Assembly (NCBI RefSeq): GCF_001750165.1
Contig: NZ_CP015411.1
Span: forward strand, 2,198,001-2,262,000
Source: Pseudoalteromonas luteoviolacea
GTDB lineage: Bacteria; Pseudomonadota; Gammaproteobacteria; Enterobacterales; Alteromonadaceae
Direction: 5' to 3'
Length of the DNA: 64,000 nucleotides
The notes beneath the pieces were generated by a model. The model was not told the origin of the DNA and made no database searches. It was given only the letters and a program-made list of their open reading frames with translations. The position numbers were made by a program, and so were the translations under genes. Below, in pieces: positions 52,498-60,919 of the stretch; position 1 is the first letter of the stretch; each line of letters opens with the position of its first letter.

Positions 52498-53085
52498 ATG
52501 ACTCGTATAATCAAAATGCTATGTGTCAGTATTGGTTTGTATGCATGTCCGGCTTTAGCAAATCCGTTTGGCGTATATCCTTTCAAAGTACCAGAGAAAT
52601 ACGAAGAAGCGTTAAAGGATTATAGAACGCAATGGAATAGAGTGACAGGGTTTGAGCATTCCGGATTACACTGGCAGCAATTTATCGTGGTGTTTTTAAA
52701 CCAAGATGTAAAAGTATACGAAAATAATTATCTAGAGTATCTACGGTATTATCAAGATTATGATGAAGAAGAAGAGGATGAAGATGAAGTTGCAGAGCCC
52801 AATTTTAAGGCGTATAAACCAGGCACAATTGTTTTAAAAGAGAATTTTTCGTCCCAATCTGGCGCACCACACGACGCACTGACGGTCACCATGATGATTA
52901 AGCGTGAAAAGGGGTATTCAAAAGGATTTGGTGATTGGGAATATGTGCAGTTCGATAAAGAAGGGACAATTATTCTGTCAGGAAAAGGCAGTGAGCCGGC
53001 TATTAAGCACATGTGTTCAAATTGTCATGCAAGCATTGAAGAACGAGATTTTATCTTTGCTAACTTCTACTCTAGGAAAAAGTAA
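52498..53085 (+). CDS. Cytochrome P460 family protein
   Basis: A 195-residue exported protein with signal peptide (MLCVSIGLYACPALA). The C-terminal part follows the P460 pattern: GTIVLKENF, LTVTMMIKREKGY, DWEYVQFDKEG and the haem site CSNCH near the end, followed by ERDFIFANFY. A long acidic run (DEEEEDEDEVAEPN) is inserted before it. P460 enzymes oxidise hydroxylamine or detoxify NO in nitrifiers and methanotrophs; here the substrate is unknown. Last gene of the operon. Confidence 0.83.
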   Translation: MTRIIKMLCVSIGLYACPALANPFGVYPFKVPEKYEEALKDYRTQWNRVTGFEHSGLHWQQFIVVFLNQDVKVYENNYLEYLRYYQDYDEEEEDEDEVAEPNFKAYKPGTIVLKENFSSQSGAPHDALTVTMMIKREKGYSKGFGDWEYVQFDKEGTIILSGKGSEPAIKHMCSNCHASIEERDFIFANFYSRKK

Positions 53086-53655
53086 CCCGATCACGCTGGC
53101 TTCATTTCGGCCAGCTTGGTTGTTTTTATGACTTGCCAACATAGAGTCAGTTTGTCTTGTTATCGGGCTATAGCTGCTCGATGATAGACCAAATATTATG
53201 GTATTCAATGCATACAGATTAAAGTGTTGATAAACCTTATGAGCTTGCGTATTTGTTATACGCGATCTTACTTTTTGGTATTTTTATCTATGAGATAGCT
53301 GTCAGCTCCGTTAATCACGTTTACATGATAAATGCTTCAAAAGTGTACTTCTGAATATACTGCAAGTGCTATAACGCCATTCGTAATGTTGTAGTGCCAT
53401 CAAATTCATTCTCTGATAATCGCTAAATGAATAGGCTCAAGTCTTTAGTGCAGAACCCGCTATTTAATTAGTCCACATAAAAAATGGATGGAATTTTAAT
53501 TATTCTCTCAAGGATTAAATTGATTTTTTCTCATTAAGGGGGGTTCGAATCCAATGGGGGGAATACCTTGGTTTATTGTTCATATAGGTATTATTAGCAA
53601 GATGACGATATAGGGTCTAGAGTTGTAAAAATACATACAATTTTTGAGTGTCAGA
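53086..53655. other. Long AT-rich intergenic region
   Basis: About 570 bases with no gene I can support. It should hold the 3' end of the redox operon and the globin promoter. A short GGTTCGAATCC (53542-53552) looks like a tRNA T-loop but lacks the rest of a tRNA. I see no other clear structure. Confidence 0.45.
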
Positions 53656-54078
53656 ATGAGTTTAACAACGAGACAAAAGCAGTTGGTACAGCAAAGTTTC
53701 GCAAAGGTAGAGCCGATAGCTGAGCAGGCGGCGGAGATATTTTATACGACCTTATTTGAATATGACCCATCGCTAAAAAGGTTGTTTAAAAATAGTATAA
53801 AAAGTCAGGGCCAAAAGTTAATGGCGACACTTAAGATTGCTGTGAATTCATTGGATGACCTAGATGGACTTGTTCCAGTTTTACATAAATTGGCAGAAAG
53901 ACATGTTGGTTACGGTGTAAAAGCGCAGCACTTTACATTTGTAGGCAATGCGTTGCTTTATACGTTGAAAAAGGGGCTTGGAAGTGAATGGAATCAAGAA
54001 CTGAGAGAAGCTTGGATCAATGTATTTAGGCTAGTAGCCACTGTAATGAAGAGTCATGCTTTTAATACGAAGCATTAA
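53656..54078 (+). CDS. Single-domain globin
   Basis: A 140-residue haem-binding globin of the bacterial haemoglobin (Vgb/flavohaemoglobin N-domain) type. The proximal His lies in LAERHVGYGVKAQHF, and AAEIFYTTLFEYDPSLKRLFKN is the B-C region. There is no reductase domain, so it would need a partner. The frame opens at TTG 53644; ATG 53656 (MSLTTRQKQLVQQSF) matches the family start. The ribosome-binding site is weak. Roles known for such proteins are oxygen or NO handling. It lies after the P460 operon, which may also deal with nitrogen oxides, but a 570-base gap separates them. Confidence 0.82.
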   Translation: MSLTTRQKQLVQQSFAKVEPIAEQAAEIFYTTLFEYDPSLKRLFKNSIKSQGQKLMATLKIAVNSLDDLDGLVPVLHKLAERHVGYGVKAQHFTFVGNALLYTLKKGLGSEWNQELREAWINVFRLVATVMKSHAFNTKH

Positions 54079-54253
54079 ATAATACTTTTTTTTGCGATTG
54101 TTAATTTACCTGAGTACGCGTATTTATTTGTTGTGATTATTAGCATTAAAGTCATGAAGTGGGAAAAAATGTCAGTATAATAATTCAATATTCTATGACC
54201 TGTATTCATGTTACTTAAATTAAGGATACATTTTTACAACATGGAGAAAGGTT

Positions 54254-55471
54254 ATGTTTAAACAAACTTGTATAGCGGCATTAACCGCGGCTGCGATTGG
54301 AACGATCACAATGAGTGCGGATGCGGCTGAGTCTTGTCCTAGAGTCGAAGGGTTTTACTCTACTTGGGACTATCCAGCTGGTGGTGATTTGGATGTTAAA
54401 GACTTAGCGACTGATCAACTTACGCACATAATAGTTGCTTTTGCTTACCCTCGTCCTGATGGCACGATGGATACGACACAGGCTGATAGATATATCGGTG
54501 ATATTGTCGAGCATGCTCATGCGAACAATACGGGTGTTATGCTATCTGTAGGTGGTGCTGGCGTTGATTTCTTATCAATGGATGCCGAGGCCAGAAGCAA
54601 CTTGGTCGATAATTTGGTTGCTTATGCCGAATTACATAAATTGGATGGTATCGATGTCGATTGGGAAGATTGGAGTACCTATAACCAACCAAACCCAGTC
54701 GAGAGTGGCTACCTGCTTGATTTAGTCAAAGAGTTACGTGAAAAATTACCATCTCACTTAGAGGTGTCTGTAGACGTACAGGCAGGTGGATGGTCAGGGA
54801 TTAATTTTCATAAAGATTTGGACGATCATGCCGATATCATTCGCTTTATGGCGTATGACTACACTGGAGGTTGGGGCGGTTCACCCAAAAATCATCATGC
54901 GGCTTGGGAGTATATCCATGGTGGTTTAGTTCATCCAGCAGAGTGGAGTCAAAGCATGATCACTAAATATGATGTGGCTAAAACCAGTTTGGGCGTGCCG
55001 TTTTACAATAAATCATTCCCATTAGTTAGCGGCCCTGTCAAAACGCTAACTGCACGAGAAATCGTTGATACGATAGTAAAAGGTGAGGGCGTAGATTATA
55101 ACCAAGGTTACTACGAACTAGATAACTCTATGCATTTTTGGGAAACGCCTGAGCTATTAAAAACAAAAACAGATTTTGTGTCTGAAAATGGTTACCCTGG
55201 CATCTTCATTTGGGAATTGCACCAAGACTCAAGAGACGATGACTATAAGTTGTTAGATGTGATTGCCAAAGAGCTACCTAAGTGTCAGCCTTGTGCAGAG
55301 CAGTGGCAGCCGTATCCAAGTGTTTATAGCACAGGGGATGTAGTCAGCTTTGAAGGTAAAAACTGGCGTGTGAATGGCGGACCTTTACATGGTGTTGCGC
55401 CTGAAACCTTGGGCCATGCACATCGCTACACCGAACTTGGTGCATGTAAGAGCTATGTATTGAACAAATAA
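54254..55471 (+). CDS. Secreted GH18 chitinase-like enzyme with a C-terminal CBM5/12-like module
   Basis: A 405-residue exported protein with signal peptide (about residues 1-25). The GH18 catalytic motif DGIDVDWE has the acid/base Glu138. MAYDYTGGWGG and SLGVPFYNKS are the later family blocks. The final 60 residues (QWQPYPSVYSTGDVVSFEGKNW) resemble a chitin-binding module but lack the usual second aromatic pair. It has AGAAAGG ten bases before the ATG. Likely chitin breakdown outside the cell, in keeping with the chitin-binding protease at 42-43.5 kb. Confidence 0.87.
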   Translation: MFKQTCIAALTAAAIGTITMSADAAESCPRVEGFYSTWDYPAGGDLDVKDLATDQLTHIIVAFAYPRPDGTMDTTQADRYIGDIVEHAHANNTGVMLSVGGAGVDFLSMDAEARSNLVDNLVAYAELHKLDGIDVDWEDWSTYNQPNPVESGYLLDLVKELREKLPSHLEVSVDVQAGGWSGINFHKDLDDHADIIRFMAYDYTGGWGGSPKNHHAAWEYIHGGLVHPAEWSQSMITKYDVAKTSLGVPFYNKSFPLVSGPVKTLTAREIVDTIVKGEGVDYNQGYYELDNSMHFWETPELLKTKTDFVSENGYPGIFIWELHQDSRDDDYKLLDVIAKELPKCQPCAEQWQPYPSVYSTGDVVSFEGKNWRVNGGPLHGVAPETLGHAHRYTELGACKSYVLNK

Positions 55472-55643
55472 AAACGAGTGGAATCGTTTTGTTCAATGAG
55501 CCTATTAGCTGTGTGCTAAAGGATGTATTTAAGCTTAAAAAATAGGCCCTTAATCAAGTTCAGAGTGATGGTGTTATTTGTAAGCGCCGACACTTTGGAC
55601 TTGTCCTAGAGCCTCAGCAATTTTGATACCCAACTACGTCATT

Positions 55644-55658
55644 CTGAGCTTGCCTCAG
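55644..55658. repeat. Fragment resembling a dispersed palindromic repeat
   Basis: The stretch around GTCATTCTGAGCTTGCCTC, with inverted CTGAG/CTCAG arms, looks like the dispersed TCATTCTGAG-type intergenic repeats of many bacteria. Only one copy is in this window, so repetition cannot be shown here. Confidence 0.3.
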
Positions 55659-55707
55659 CATCCATGTGTGCAAGTTAACATTCTAAAGTCAGATGGTAGC
55701 AAGACAT

Positions 55708-55739
55708 AAAAAAAGCTCTGTGAAAACAGAGCTTTTTTT
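55708..55739. terminator. Bidirectional terminator between chitinase and asnS
   Basis: A perfect 14-bp stem (AAAAAAAGCTCTGT / ACAGAGCTTTTTTT, 4-base loop) with long A/T runs on both sides, 17 bases after the asnS stop. Confidence 0.92.
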
Positions 55740-55756
55740 ATTCAAACGAATTTGAA

Positions 55757-57154
55757 TTAGTAAGTTGCACTGCCTTTAGTGCGTGGGAATGCGATAACGT
55801 CACGTACGTTACCCATACCTGTTACATAAGCAACTAGACGCTCGAAACCTAGACCGAAGCCTGAGTGTGGGACTGTACCGTATTTACGAAGGTCTCTGTA
55901 CCAGCTGTAATCTTCTTTATCTAAGTCCATTTCTTCTAGACGCGCATCAAGTACGTCTAAACGTTCTTCACGCTGTGAACCACCGATGATTTCACCAATG
56001 CCAGGTGCAACAACATCCATTGCTGCAACTGTTTTACCGTCTTCGTTTTGACGCATGTAGAAAGCTTTGATATCACGCGGGTAGTTTTTAATAACGACTG
56101 GCGCGTTGAAGTGCTCTTCAGCAAGGTAACGTTCGTGCTCTGACTGAAGGTCTACACCCCACTCAACTGGGAACTCAAATTTCTTACCACAGTTTTCAAG
56201 GATTGTGATTGCATCAGTATAATCAACTTGTGCGAAATCTTTTTCAACAAACTCTTCTAAACGAGAGATCGCTGTTTTTTCGATACGTTGTGCGAAAAAT
56301 TCCATATCGTCACGACGTTCATCAAGCACTGCTTTAAATACATACTTAAGCATATCTTCAGCAAGGTTCGCAATGTCTTCTAAGTCAGCAAATGCAACTT
56401 CAGGCTCAACCATCCAAAATTCTGCTAGGTGACGAGAAGTGTTAGAGTTTTCTGCACGGAATGTCGGGCCGAAGGTGTAGATTTTAGACATTGCACTTGC
56501 GTATGTCTCACCGTTTAACTGGCCAGATACGGTTAGGAATGCTTCTTTGCCGAAGAAATCTTCGTTGTAATCAACATCGCCTTTGTCAGTGCGAGGTAGG
56601 TTGTTCATATCTAAAGTAGATACACGGAACATTTCACCTGCGCCTTCACAGTCACTCGCTGTGATAATTGGCGTGCTGATCCACATATAGCCTTGCTCAT
56701 GGAAGAATCTGTGAATTGCTTGTGATAAGCAGTTACGAACACGTGTCACGGCACCAATAACGTTAGTGCGTGGACGTAAATGTGCGTGTTCACGTAGATA
56801 TTCGATAGAGTGGCGTTTTGCTGCCATTGGATATGTATCTGGGTTTTCTACCCAGCCTAATACCTCAACAGAGTTCGCTTGTAGTTCAAAGCTTTGACCT
56901 TTACCTTGAGACTCTACAAGTACACCTGTGACTGCAACAGAACAACCAGCAGTAAGACGAGTTACTTCTTCATAATTATTAAGCGAATTAGGTACTACTG
57001 CTTGAATAGGGTCGAAACAAGAACCGTCGTGGACGGCAAGGAATGAAATACCCGCTTTTGAATCGCGTCGTGTACGGATCCAGCCTTTGATTGTAACTTG
57101 GCTGTCTACCGCAACGGTGCCTGCTAGTAGCTCCGTTATCGCTATGTGGCTCAT
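55757..57154 (-). CDS. asnS: Asparaginyl-tRNA synthetase
   Basis: A class IIb aminoacyl-tRNA synthetase of 465 residues. The N-terminal OB-fold anticodon domain (VTIKGWIRTRRDSKAGISFLAVHDGS) is followed by the catalytic domain with motif 2 (FRAENSNTSRHLAEFWMVEPE) and motif 3 (GFGLGFERLVAYVTG). It is of normal length. The gene is isolated, with a terminator behind it. Confidence 0.97.
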   Translation of the reverse strand: MSHIAITELLAGTVAVDSQVTIKGWIRTRRDSKAGISFLAVHDGSCFDPIQAVVPNSLNNYEEVTRLTAGCSVAVTGVLVESQGKGQSFELQANSVEVLGWVENPDTYPMAAKRHSIEYLREHAHLRPRTNVIGAVTRVRNCLSQAIHRFFHEQGYMWISTPIITASDCEGAGEMFRVSTLDMNNLPRTDKGDVDYNEDFFGKEAFLTVSGQLNGETYASAMSKIYTFGPTFRAENSNTSRHLAEFWMVEPEVAFADLEDIANLAEDMLKYVFKAVLDERRDDMEFFAQRIEKTAISRLEEFVEKDFAQVDYTDAITILENCGKKFEFPVEWGVDLQSEHERYLAEEHFNAPVVIKNYPRDIKAFYMRQNEDGKTVAAMDVVAPGIGEIIGGSQREERLDVLDARLEEMDLDKEDYSWYRDLRKYGTVPHSGFGLGFERLVAYVTGMGNVRDVIAFPRTKGSATY

Positions 57155-57498
57155 CTTTACTCCAAAATGATTTGTAATAAGGGCATATTTGCCCAGCTTG
57201 TTTTTGTCTATATATGCTCATCAGCGCAAATTTCAATGCACTGAGCGCAAATTCTGCGGTGACTCGTTTTTTTAACGCAATCTGCTTGTTATGTTTGAAG
57301 TCACGTGATCGGTATCTTACCCCCGTTGGCTACATAAAAAAACTACCAAATGACCCAATTTTAAAAAAATTTGACTACAATGGCCAAAATTTGGCTAATC
57401 ACTGTATTTGTGGTGGTATAGAGCACTGTGCGAAGGTCAATTTTTATGGCATTATAGCTCGGTTATTAATAAAAAAAGTCGGAATGAATTTTCATTAA
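57155..57498. other. Intergenic region between divergent asnS and the P-loop gene
   Basis: About 340 bases with no supportable gene; promoters for both divergent genes should be here. I see no clear regulatory motif. Confidence 0.4.
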
Positions 57499-57933
57499 AT
57501 GAAACAAGCTTTTATTTTAAGAGGATTACCAGGATCTGGTAAAACACACTACGCGCAAACATTAGCCGACGAGCTGGTGGCTGGTGATCAATCACAATAT
57601 ACAATTTGCTCTACAGATGATTATTTTACAGACGAGCAGGGTAATTATGAGTTTAACAAGGCGAAGCTACCTCAATATCACAATTTGAATATTGCGCGTT
57701 TTGTCAATGCGCTCGCTGAAGGCATCCCTCTGGTCATTTTAGATAATACGAATATTAAAAAGTGGGAATTTATTGCGTATGTGAGCGCGGCACATGCGAT
57801 GAATTATCAAGTAAAAGAAGTCATTGTTGGTGAGGTGAAAGATAAGTCACTACAACACTTGTATGCGAAACGTAATCAGCATGGTGTAGCACTTAAAACC
57901 ATCAGTAAAATGGCACATATGTTTGAATGGTAA
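57499..57933 (+). CDS. Small P-loop kinase-like ATPase
   Basis: A 144-residue protein with Walker A LRGLPGSGKTHYA near the N-terminus, CSTDDYF after strand two, and VILDNTNIKKWEF, a block typical of polynucleotide-kinase-like and NEDD4-binding-protein-2-like ATPases. The C-terminal part carries the KRNQHGVALKTISKMAHMFE lid-type segment. The substrate is unknown; nucleic acid or nucleotide phosphorylation is plausible. The protein is short but complete. It converges on the KamA-like gene. Confidence 0.78.
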   Translation: MKQAFILRGLPGSGKTHYAQTLADELVAGDQSQYTICSTDDYFTDEQGNYEFNKAKLPQYHNLNIARFVNALAEGIPLVILDNTNIKKWEFIAYVSAAHAMNYQVKEVIVGEVKDKSLQHLYAKRNQHGVALKTISKMAHMFEW

Positions 57934-57960
57934 AAAGCCGACTTTTAAGTCGGCTTTTTT
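57932..57960. terminator. Bidirectional terminator between the P-loop gene and kamA-like gene
   Basis: A 13-bp perfect stem (AAAAAGCCGACTT / AAGTCGGCTTTTT, 2-base loop or slightly opened) with T-runs each way; it starts within the P-loop gene's stop codon. Confidence 0.88.
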
Positions 57961-57965
57961 ATGTT

Positions 57966-59303
57966 TTACATCGCTTCGTATTCTTCTTGCCAGAAGAACT
58001 TTTCTTCACCAAATGCTGGTTTCAAGTCGTCTAGCCAATGTGCGTTTTCGTTATACTCCGCGAAGAACGGGCGCTGTACCCACTCAGGGTTACGAGCTTG
58101 AATAAAGCGCAAAGCGAATACTTTTTCGCCATTGATTTCTGTCACGCCAGAGATCTCAACTTTACCTGGGCCTGCACTCATTGACGGGCCACGCACCGTA
58201 CGGCTCACACCTGATACTTGCTTGTAGGCATCTCGGAAGATTTCCCACGTTTTGTGCAGTGGTAATTCAAAGTAACGCTTTGCACCTGTATCACGCTCGA
58301 TGAACATGTAATAAGGGATCATGCCCATTTGTGTTTGCTCTTTCCACATTTCAGCCCACATATTTGGATCTGTATTTAAGTGGTTAAGTAAAGGCGCTTG
58401 CGTTCTGATCTGTGCACCTGTTTTACGAATAAGCTTAATCGCTTCTTTCGCAACATCAGTACGAAGCTCTTGCTTATGGTTGACATGCGCCATAAATGAA
58501 ACATGTTTACCAGCGTCAACAAGTTCTTTAATAAGAGCTAATAGATCTTCTGCATCTGGGTCAGTTACGTATCTGAATGGCCAGAAAGTTAAAGACTTAG
58601 TACCGATACGAATAGTACGGATGTGGTCAAATCTTGGCTCTTTTAGTGCCTCTAGGTATTTACGTAGCTTAACGGTACGCATTACCATAGGATCGCCACC
58701 CGTCATCAGAAGATCTGTCACTTCGGTATGCTCTTCTAGGTATCTGTGTAGCAACTCTTCATCGTTATTGTTGAAGCGCGTTGCTTTACCAACGAACTGT
58801 GCCCAACGGAAACAGAAAGTACAATAAGAGTGGCAGTACTGACCTTGTGCAGGGAAGAATAAAACTGTTTCTTTGTACTTGTGTTGAACACCTTCAACGT
58901 TTTCGCCTTCAAAAGACGGTACGTTTTTGTCCATTTGGCCCGCCGGATGCGGGTTAAGCTTTTGTCTTAGCTTAGTTGCCAGTTCAAATACTTCTTCTGG
59001 CGTATGTTCACGCTTTAATAAAGCAGCCATTTCATCATATGACTCGTCATCAAGCATACCGCGCTGTGGGAATGTTAGCTGGAATACTGGGTCATTTGGT
59101 ACCTTGTCCCAATCAATCAATTCGTCGATAACGTAATTATTTACACGGAATGGGAATACGTTGGCAACGACTTTCATTTGAAAGCGCAGGTGCTCAGGCA
59201 GCTTATCAAGCTGTTCGATCTTATCAATTTGACGGTGTTGGTACACAGTAAAGCGAGGTGGCTGATAGGCCTCTGCCGGCTGCAATTGGACGGATTGTTG
59301 CAT
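57966..59303 (-). CDS. KamA-family radical SAM protein (lysine 2,3-aminomutase-like)
   Basis: A 445-residue radical SAM enzyme. The cluster motif CxxxCxxC is C157-HSY-C161-TF-C164. TDLLMTGGDPMVMR follows, as in the KamA family, and SAGPGK may hold the PLP-binding lysine of the aminomutases. The family aminomutase acts on lysine, but the motif after the cluster (FRWAQFVG) differs from the CTRRRF of true lysine 2,3-aminomutase, and the length exceeds EF-P lysyl-aminomutase EpmB (about 340). The substrate is therefore open. Single gene, minus strand. Confidence 0.83.
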   Translation of the reverse strand: MQQSVQLQPAEAYQPPRFTVYQHRQIDKIEQLDKLPEHLRFQMKVVANVFPFRVNNYVIDELIDWDKVPNDPVFQLTFPQRGMLDDESYDEMAALLKREHTPEEVFELATKLRQKLNPHPAGQMDKNVPSFEGENVEGVQHKYKETVLFFPAQGQYCHSYCTFCFRWAQFVGKATRFNNNDEELLHRYLEEHTEVTDLLMTGGDPMVMRTVKLRKYLEALKEPRFDHIRTIRIGTKSLTFWPFRYVTDPDAEDLLALIKELVDAGKHVSFMAHVNHKQELRTDVAKEAIKLIRKTGAQIRTQAPLLNHLNTDPNMWAEMWKEQTQMGMIPYYMFIERDTGAKRYFELPLHKTWEIFRDAYKQVSGVSRTVRGPSMSAGPGKVEISGVTEINGEKVFALRFIQARNPEWVQRPFFAEYNENAHWLDDLKPAFGEEKFFWQEEYEAM

Positions 59304-59471
59304 ACTTACTACTTCTCAGCTTGCTAGATTTTAAAAAAGAGACGCATTATAGCAAAAAGCTGAAGTAAATTCAGGTACAAATCGTTAAAGGCCCTGAAAA
59401 AATGATAGTTTTCATCGTATGTGGTTGGATTTTATACAGACTTGTGTGAGAAATAAACACTGTGGCGATAG

Positions 59472-59510
59472 AAGGTGTCAGTTCTTATATGATGTATAGG
59501 CTGACACCTT
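59472..59510 (-). terminator. Inverted repeat just after bioA
   Basis: AAGGTGTCAG and CTGACACCTT form a perfect 10-bp stem with a 19-base loop, seven bases after the bioA stop. No T-run follows on the minus strand, so its role as terminator is uncertain. Confidence 0.45.
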
Positions 59511-59516
59511 ATGATT

Positions 59517-60806
59517 TTAGTAAGCTTTTTGTTCAATCGCTTGATATATGCCGTCGATTAACTGAGCGATGTCGCTATTAGAAGTAATGTAAGGGGGCAT
59601 AATGTATATGAGTTTGCCAAATGGGCGGATCCATAATCCTTTTTCGATAAAGAATTTTTGAATTTTTGCTACGTCGACCACATCAAATAGCTCAACTACC
59701 CCAATTGCACCGAGTGTTCTGACTTCTTTGACTGCCTCGAGTGATTCACAGCGATGTAAGTCTTGCATTGCGTTATTAAGACGGGTGACATTGCCGTGCC
59801 AATCCGTTTCTTCAAGCAATTCAAGACTCGCAACTGCCGTTGCACAAGCTAACGGGTTGCCCATAAAGGTTGGGCCGTGCATAAGTACTTTTGCTTCACC
59901 TTGGCTTATTCCCAGCGCAACTTTGTCTGTGGTTAAAGTGGCTGACAATGTCATACATCCACCTGTTAATGCTTTGCCAATACACAAAATATCAGGGGCG
60001 ATGTCAGCATGTTCGCAAGCAAACATTTTACCGGTACGACCAAAGCCTGTGGCAATTTCGTCGAGTATTAACAGCACGTCGTATTTGTCACAAAGTTGGC
60101 GGAGTTTTCTAAGGTATTCGGTATTATAAAAGTTCATGCCGCCCGCGTTTTGCACAATTGGCTCAATGATGAAGGCTGCAAGCTCATTGTGGTGCTGTTT
60201 AAATGTATTTTCTAAGGTGATTAGCTCAGCGTCGTTTTGCTCTTCGCCAAACTTGGATTGTGGTGCATCAACAAAAATATGCTCAGGTAAAAAACCCTGA
60301 TACATGCTGTGCATCGAGTTGACGGGATCACAGACACTCATCGCAGCAAAGGTATCACCATGGTAGCCTTTTTTGGCTGTCATTAATTTATTTTTCGAGT
60401 GATGACCTTGACTAAGCCAATATTGCAACGCCATTTTAATGGCCACCTCAACACTCACAGAGCCGCTGTCAGCCAAAAATACCCGTTGTAGGGGCTCAGG
60501 TGTGATCTCGACGAGCTTTTTACATAAATTGACAGCAGGAGCATGAGTAATGCCGCCAAACATAACATGACTCATTTGACTGGCTTGCTCGGTCATTGCT
60601 TTAACAAGTTTTGGGTGATTGTAACCATGCAGAGCGCTCCACCAAGAGGCCATACCATCTATCAGAGACTCACCAGTTTCTAAAAATATGCGATTCTTAT
60701 CTGTGTGTGTCACTGGATAAACAGGCAGCGGATCGATCATTGACGTATAGGGATGCCAGATGTGGGCTTTGTCAAAATTCAGATCGATTGGTTGATTTTT
60801 ATTCAT
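59517..60806 (-). CDS. bioA: Adenosylmethionine-8-amino-7-oxononanoate aminotransferase
   Basis: BioA converts KAPA to DAPA with SAM as amino donor, PLP-dependent. The 429-residue product has IWHPYTSM near the start, the Asp-Glu motif LLILDEIATGFGRTG and the PLP lysine in LCIGKALTGG. The frame opens at 60830, but that start lies inside the BirA operator; ATG 60806 (MNKNQPIDLNF) has AAGG eight bases upstream and fits. It is divergent from bioB. Confidence 0.96.
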   Translation of the reverse strand: MNKNQPIDLNFDKAHIWHPYTSMIDPLPVYPVTHTDKNRIFLETGESLIDGMASWWSALHGYNHPKLVKAMTEQASQMSHVMFGGITHAPAVNLCKKLVEITPEPLQRVFLADSGSVSVEVAIKMALQYWLSQGHHSKNKLMTAKKGYHGDTFAAMSVCDPVNSMHSMYQGFLPEHIFVDAPQSKFGEEQNDAELITLENTFKQHHNELAAFIIEPIVQNAGGMNFYNTEYLRKLRQLCDKYDVLLILDEIATGFGRTGKMFACEHADIAPDILCIGKALTGGCMTLSATLTTDKVALGISQGEAKVLMHGPTFMGNPLACATAVASLELLEETDWHGNVTRLNNAMQDLHRCESLEAVKEVRTLGAIGVVELFDVVDVAKIQKFFIEKGLWIRPFGKLIYIMPPYITSNSDIAQLIDGIYQAIEQKAY

Positions 60807-60840
60807 TTGTAAACCTTGTTTGCTCGTCACTCGTTGACAA
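60807..60840. promoter_or_regulatory. BirA (biotin repressor) operator
   Basis: TTGTAAACC (60807-60815) and CGTTGACAA (60832-60840) with a 16-base spacer. This is the E. coli-type bio operator arrangement; the second arm differs at two positions from GGTTTACAA. It adjoins the bioA start and overlaps its ribosome-binding site and the bioB -35 hexamer. Confidence 0.85.
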
Positions 60841-60861
60841 TACTAAAGCAAGAAGTAGACT
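60834..60861 (+). promoter_or_regulatory. Candidate bioB promoter
   Basis: TTGACA (6 of 6) and TAGACT (4 of 6) with a 16-base spacer. The -35 lies inside the right BirA half-site, so biotin-bound BirA should block it. Confidence 0.65.
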
Positions 60862-60919
60862 AAGCCAATCACCGTCAAATTATCTGGCGAAAAAAACCAG
60901 AAAAAGAAGAGATTAAGTT

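Noticed and set aside
53542..53552. GGTTCGAATCC, a tRNA T-loop-like string
   Set aside because: Flanking bases do not pair as a T-stem beyond two pairs, and no acceptor, D-arm or anticodon arm is present; perhaps a tRNA remnant, but not supportable.
57214..57498. 94-codon frame upstream of the P-loop gene
   Set aside because: Ends directly at the P-loop start, low-complexity composition and no ribosome-binding site.
58321..58827. 168-codon open frame on the plus strand
   Set aside because: It lies wholly opposite the KamA-like gene and has the composition of an antisense shadow.
59728..60129. 133-codon plus-strand frame opposite bioA
   Set aside because: Shadow of bioA; no independent support.
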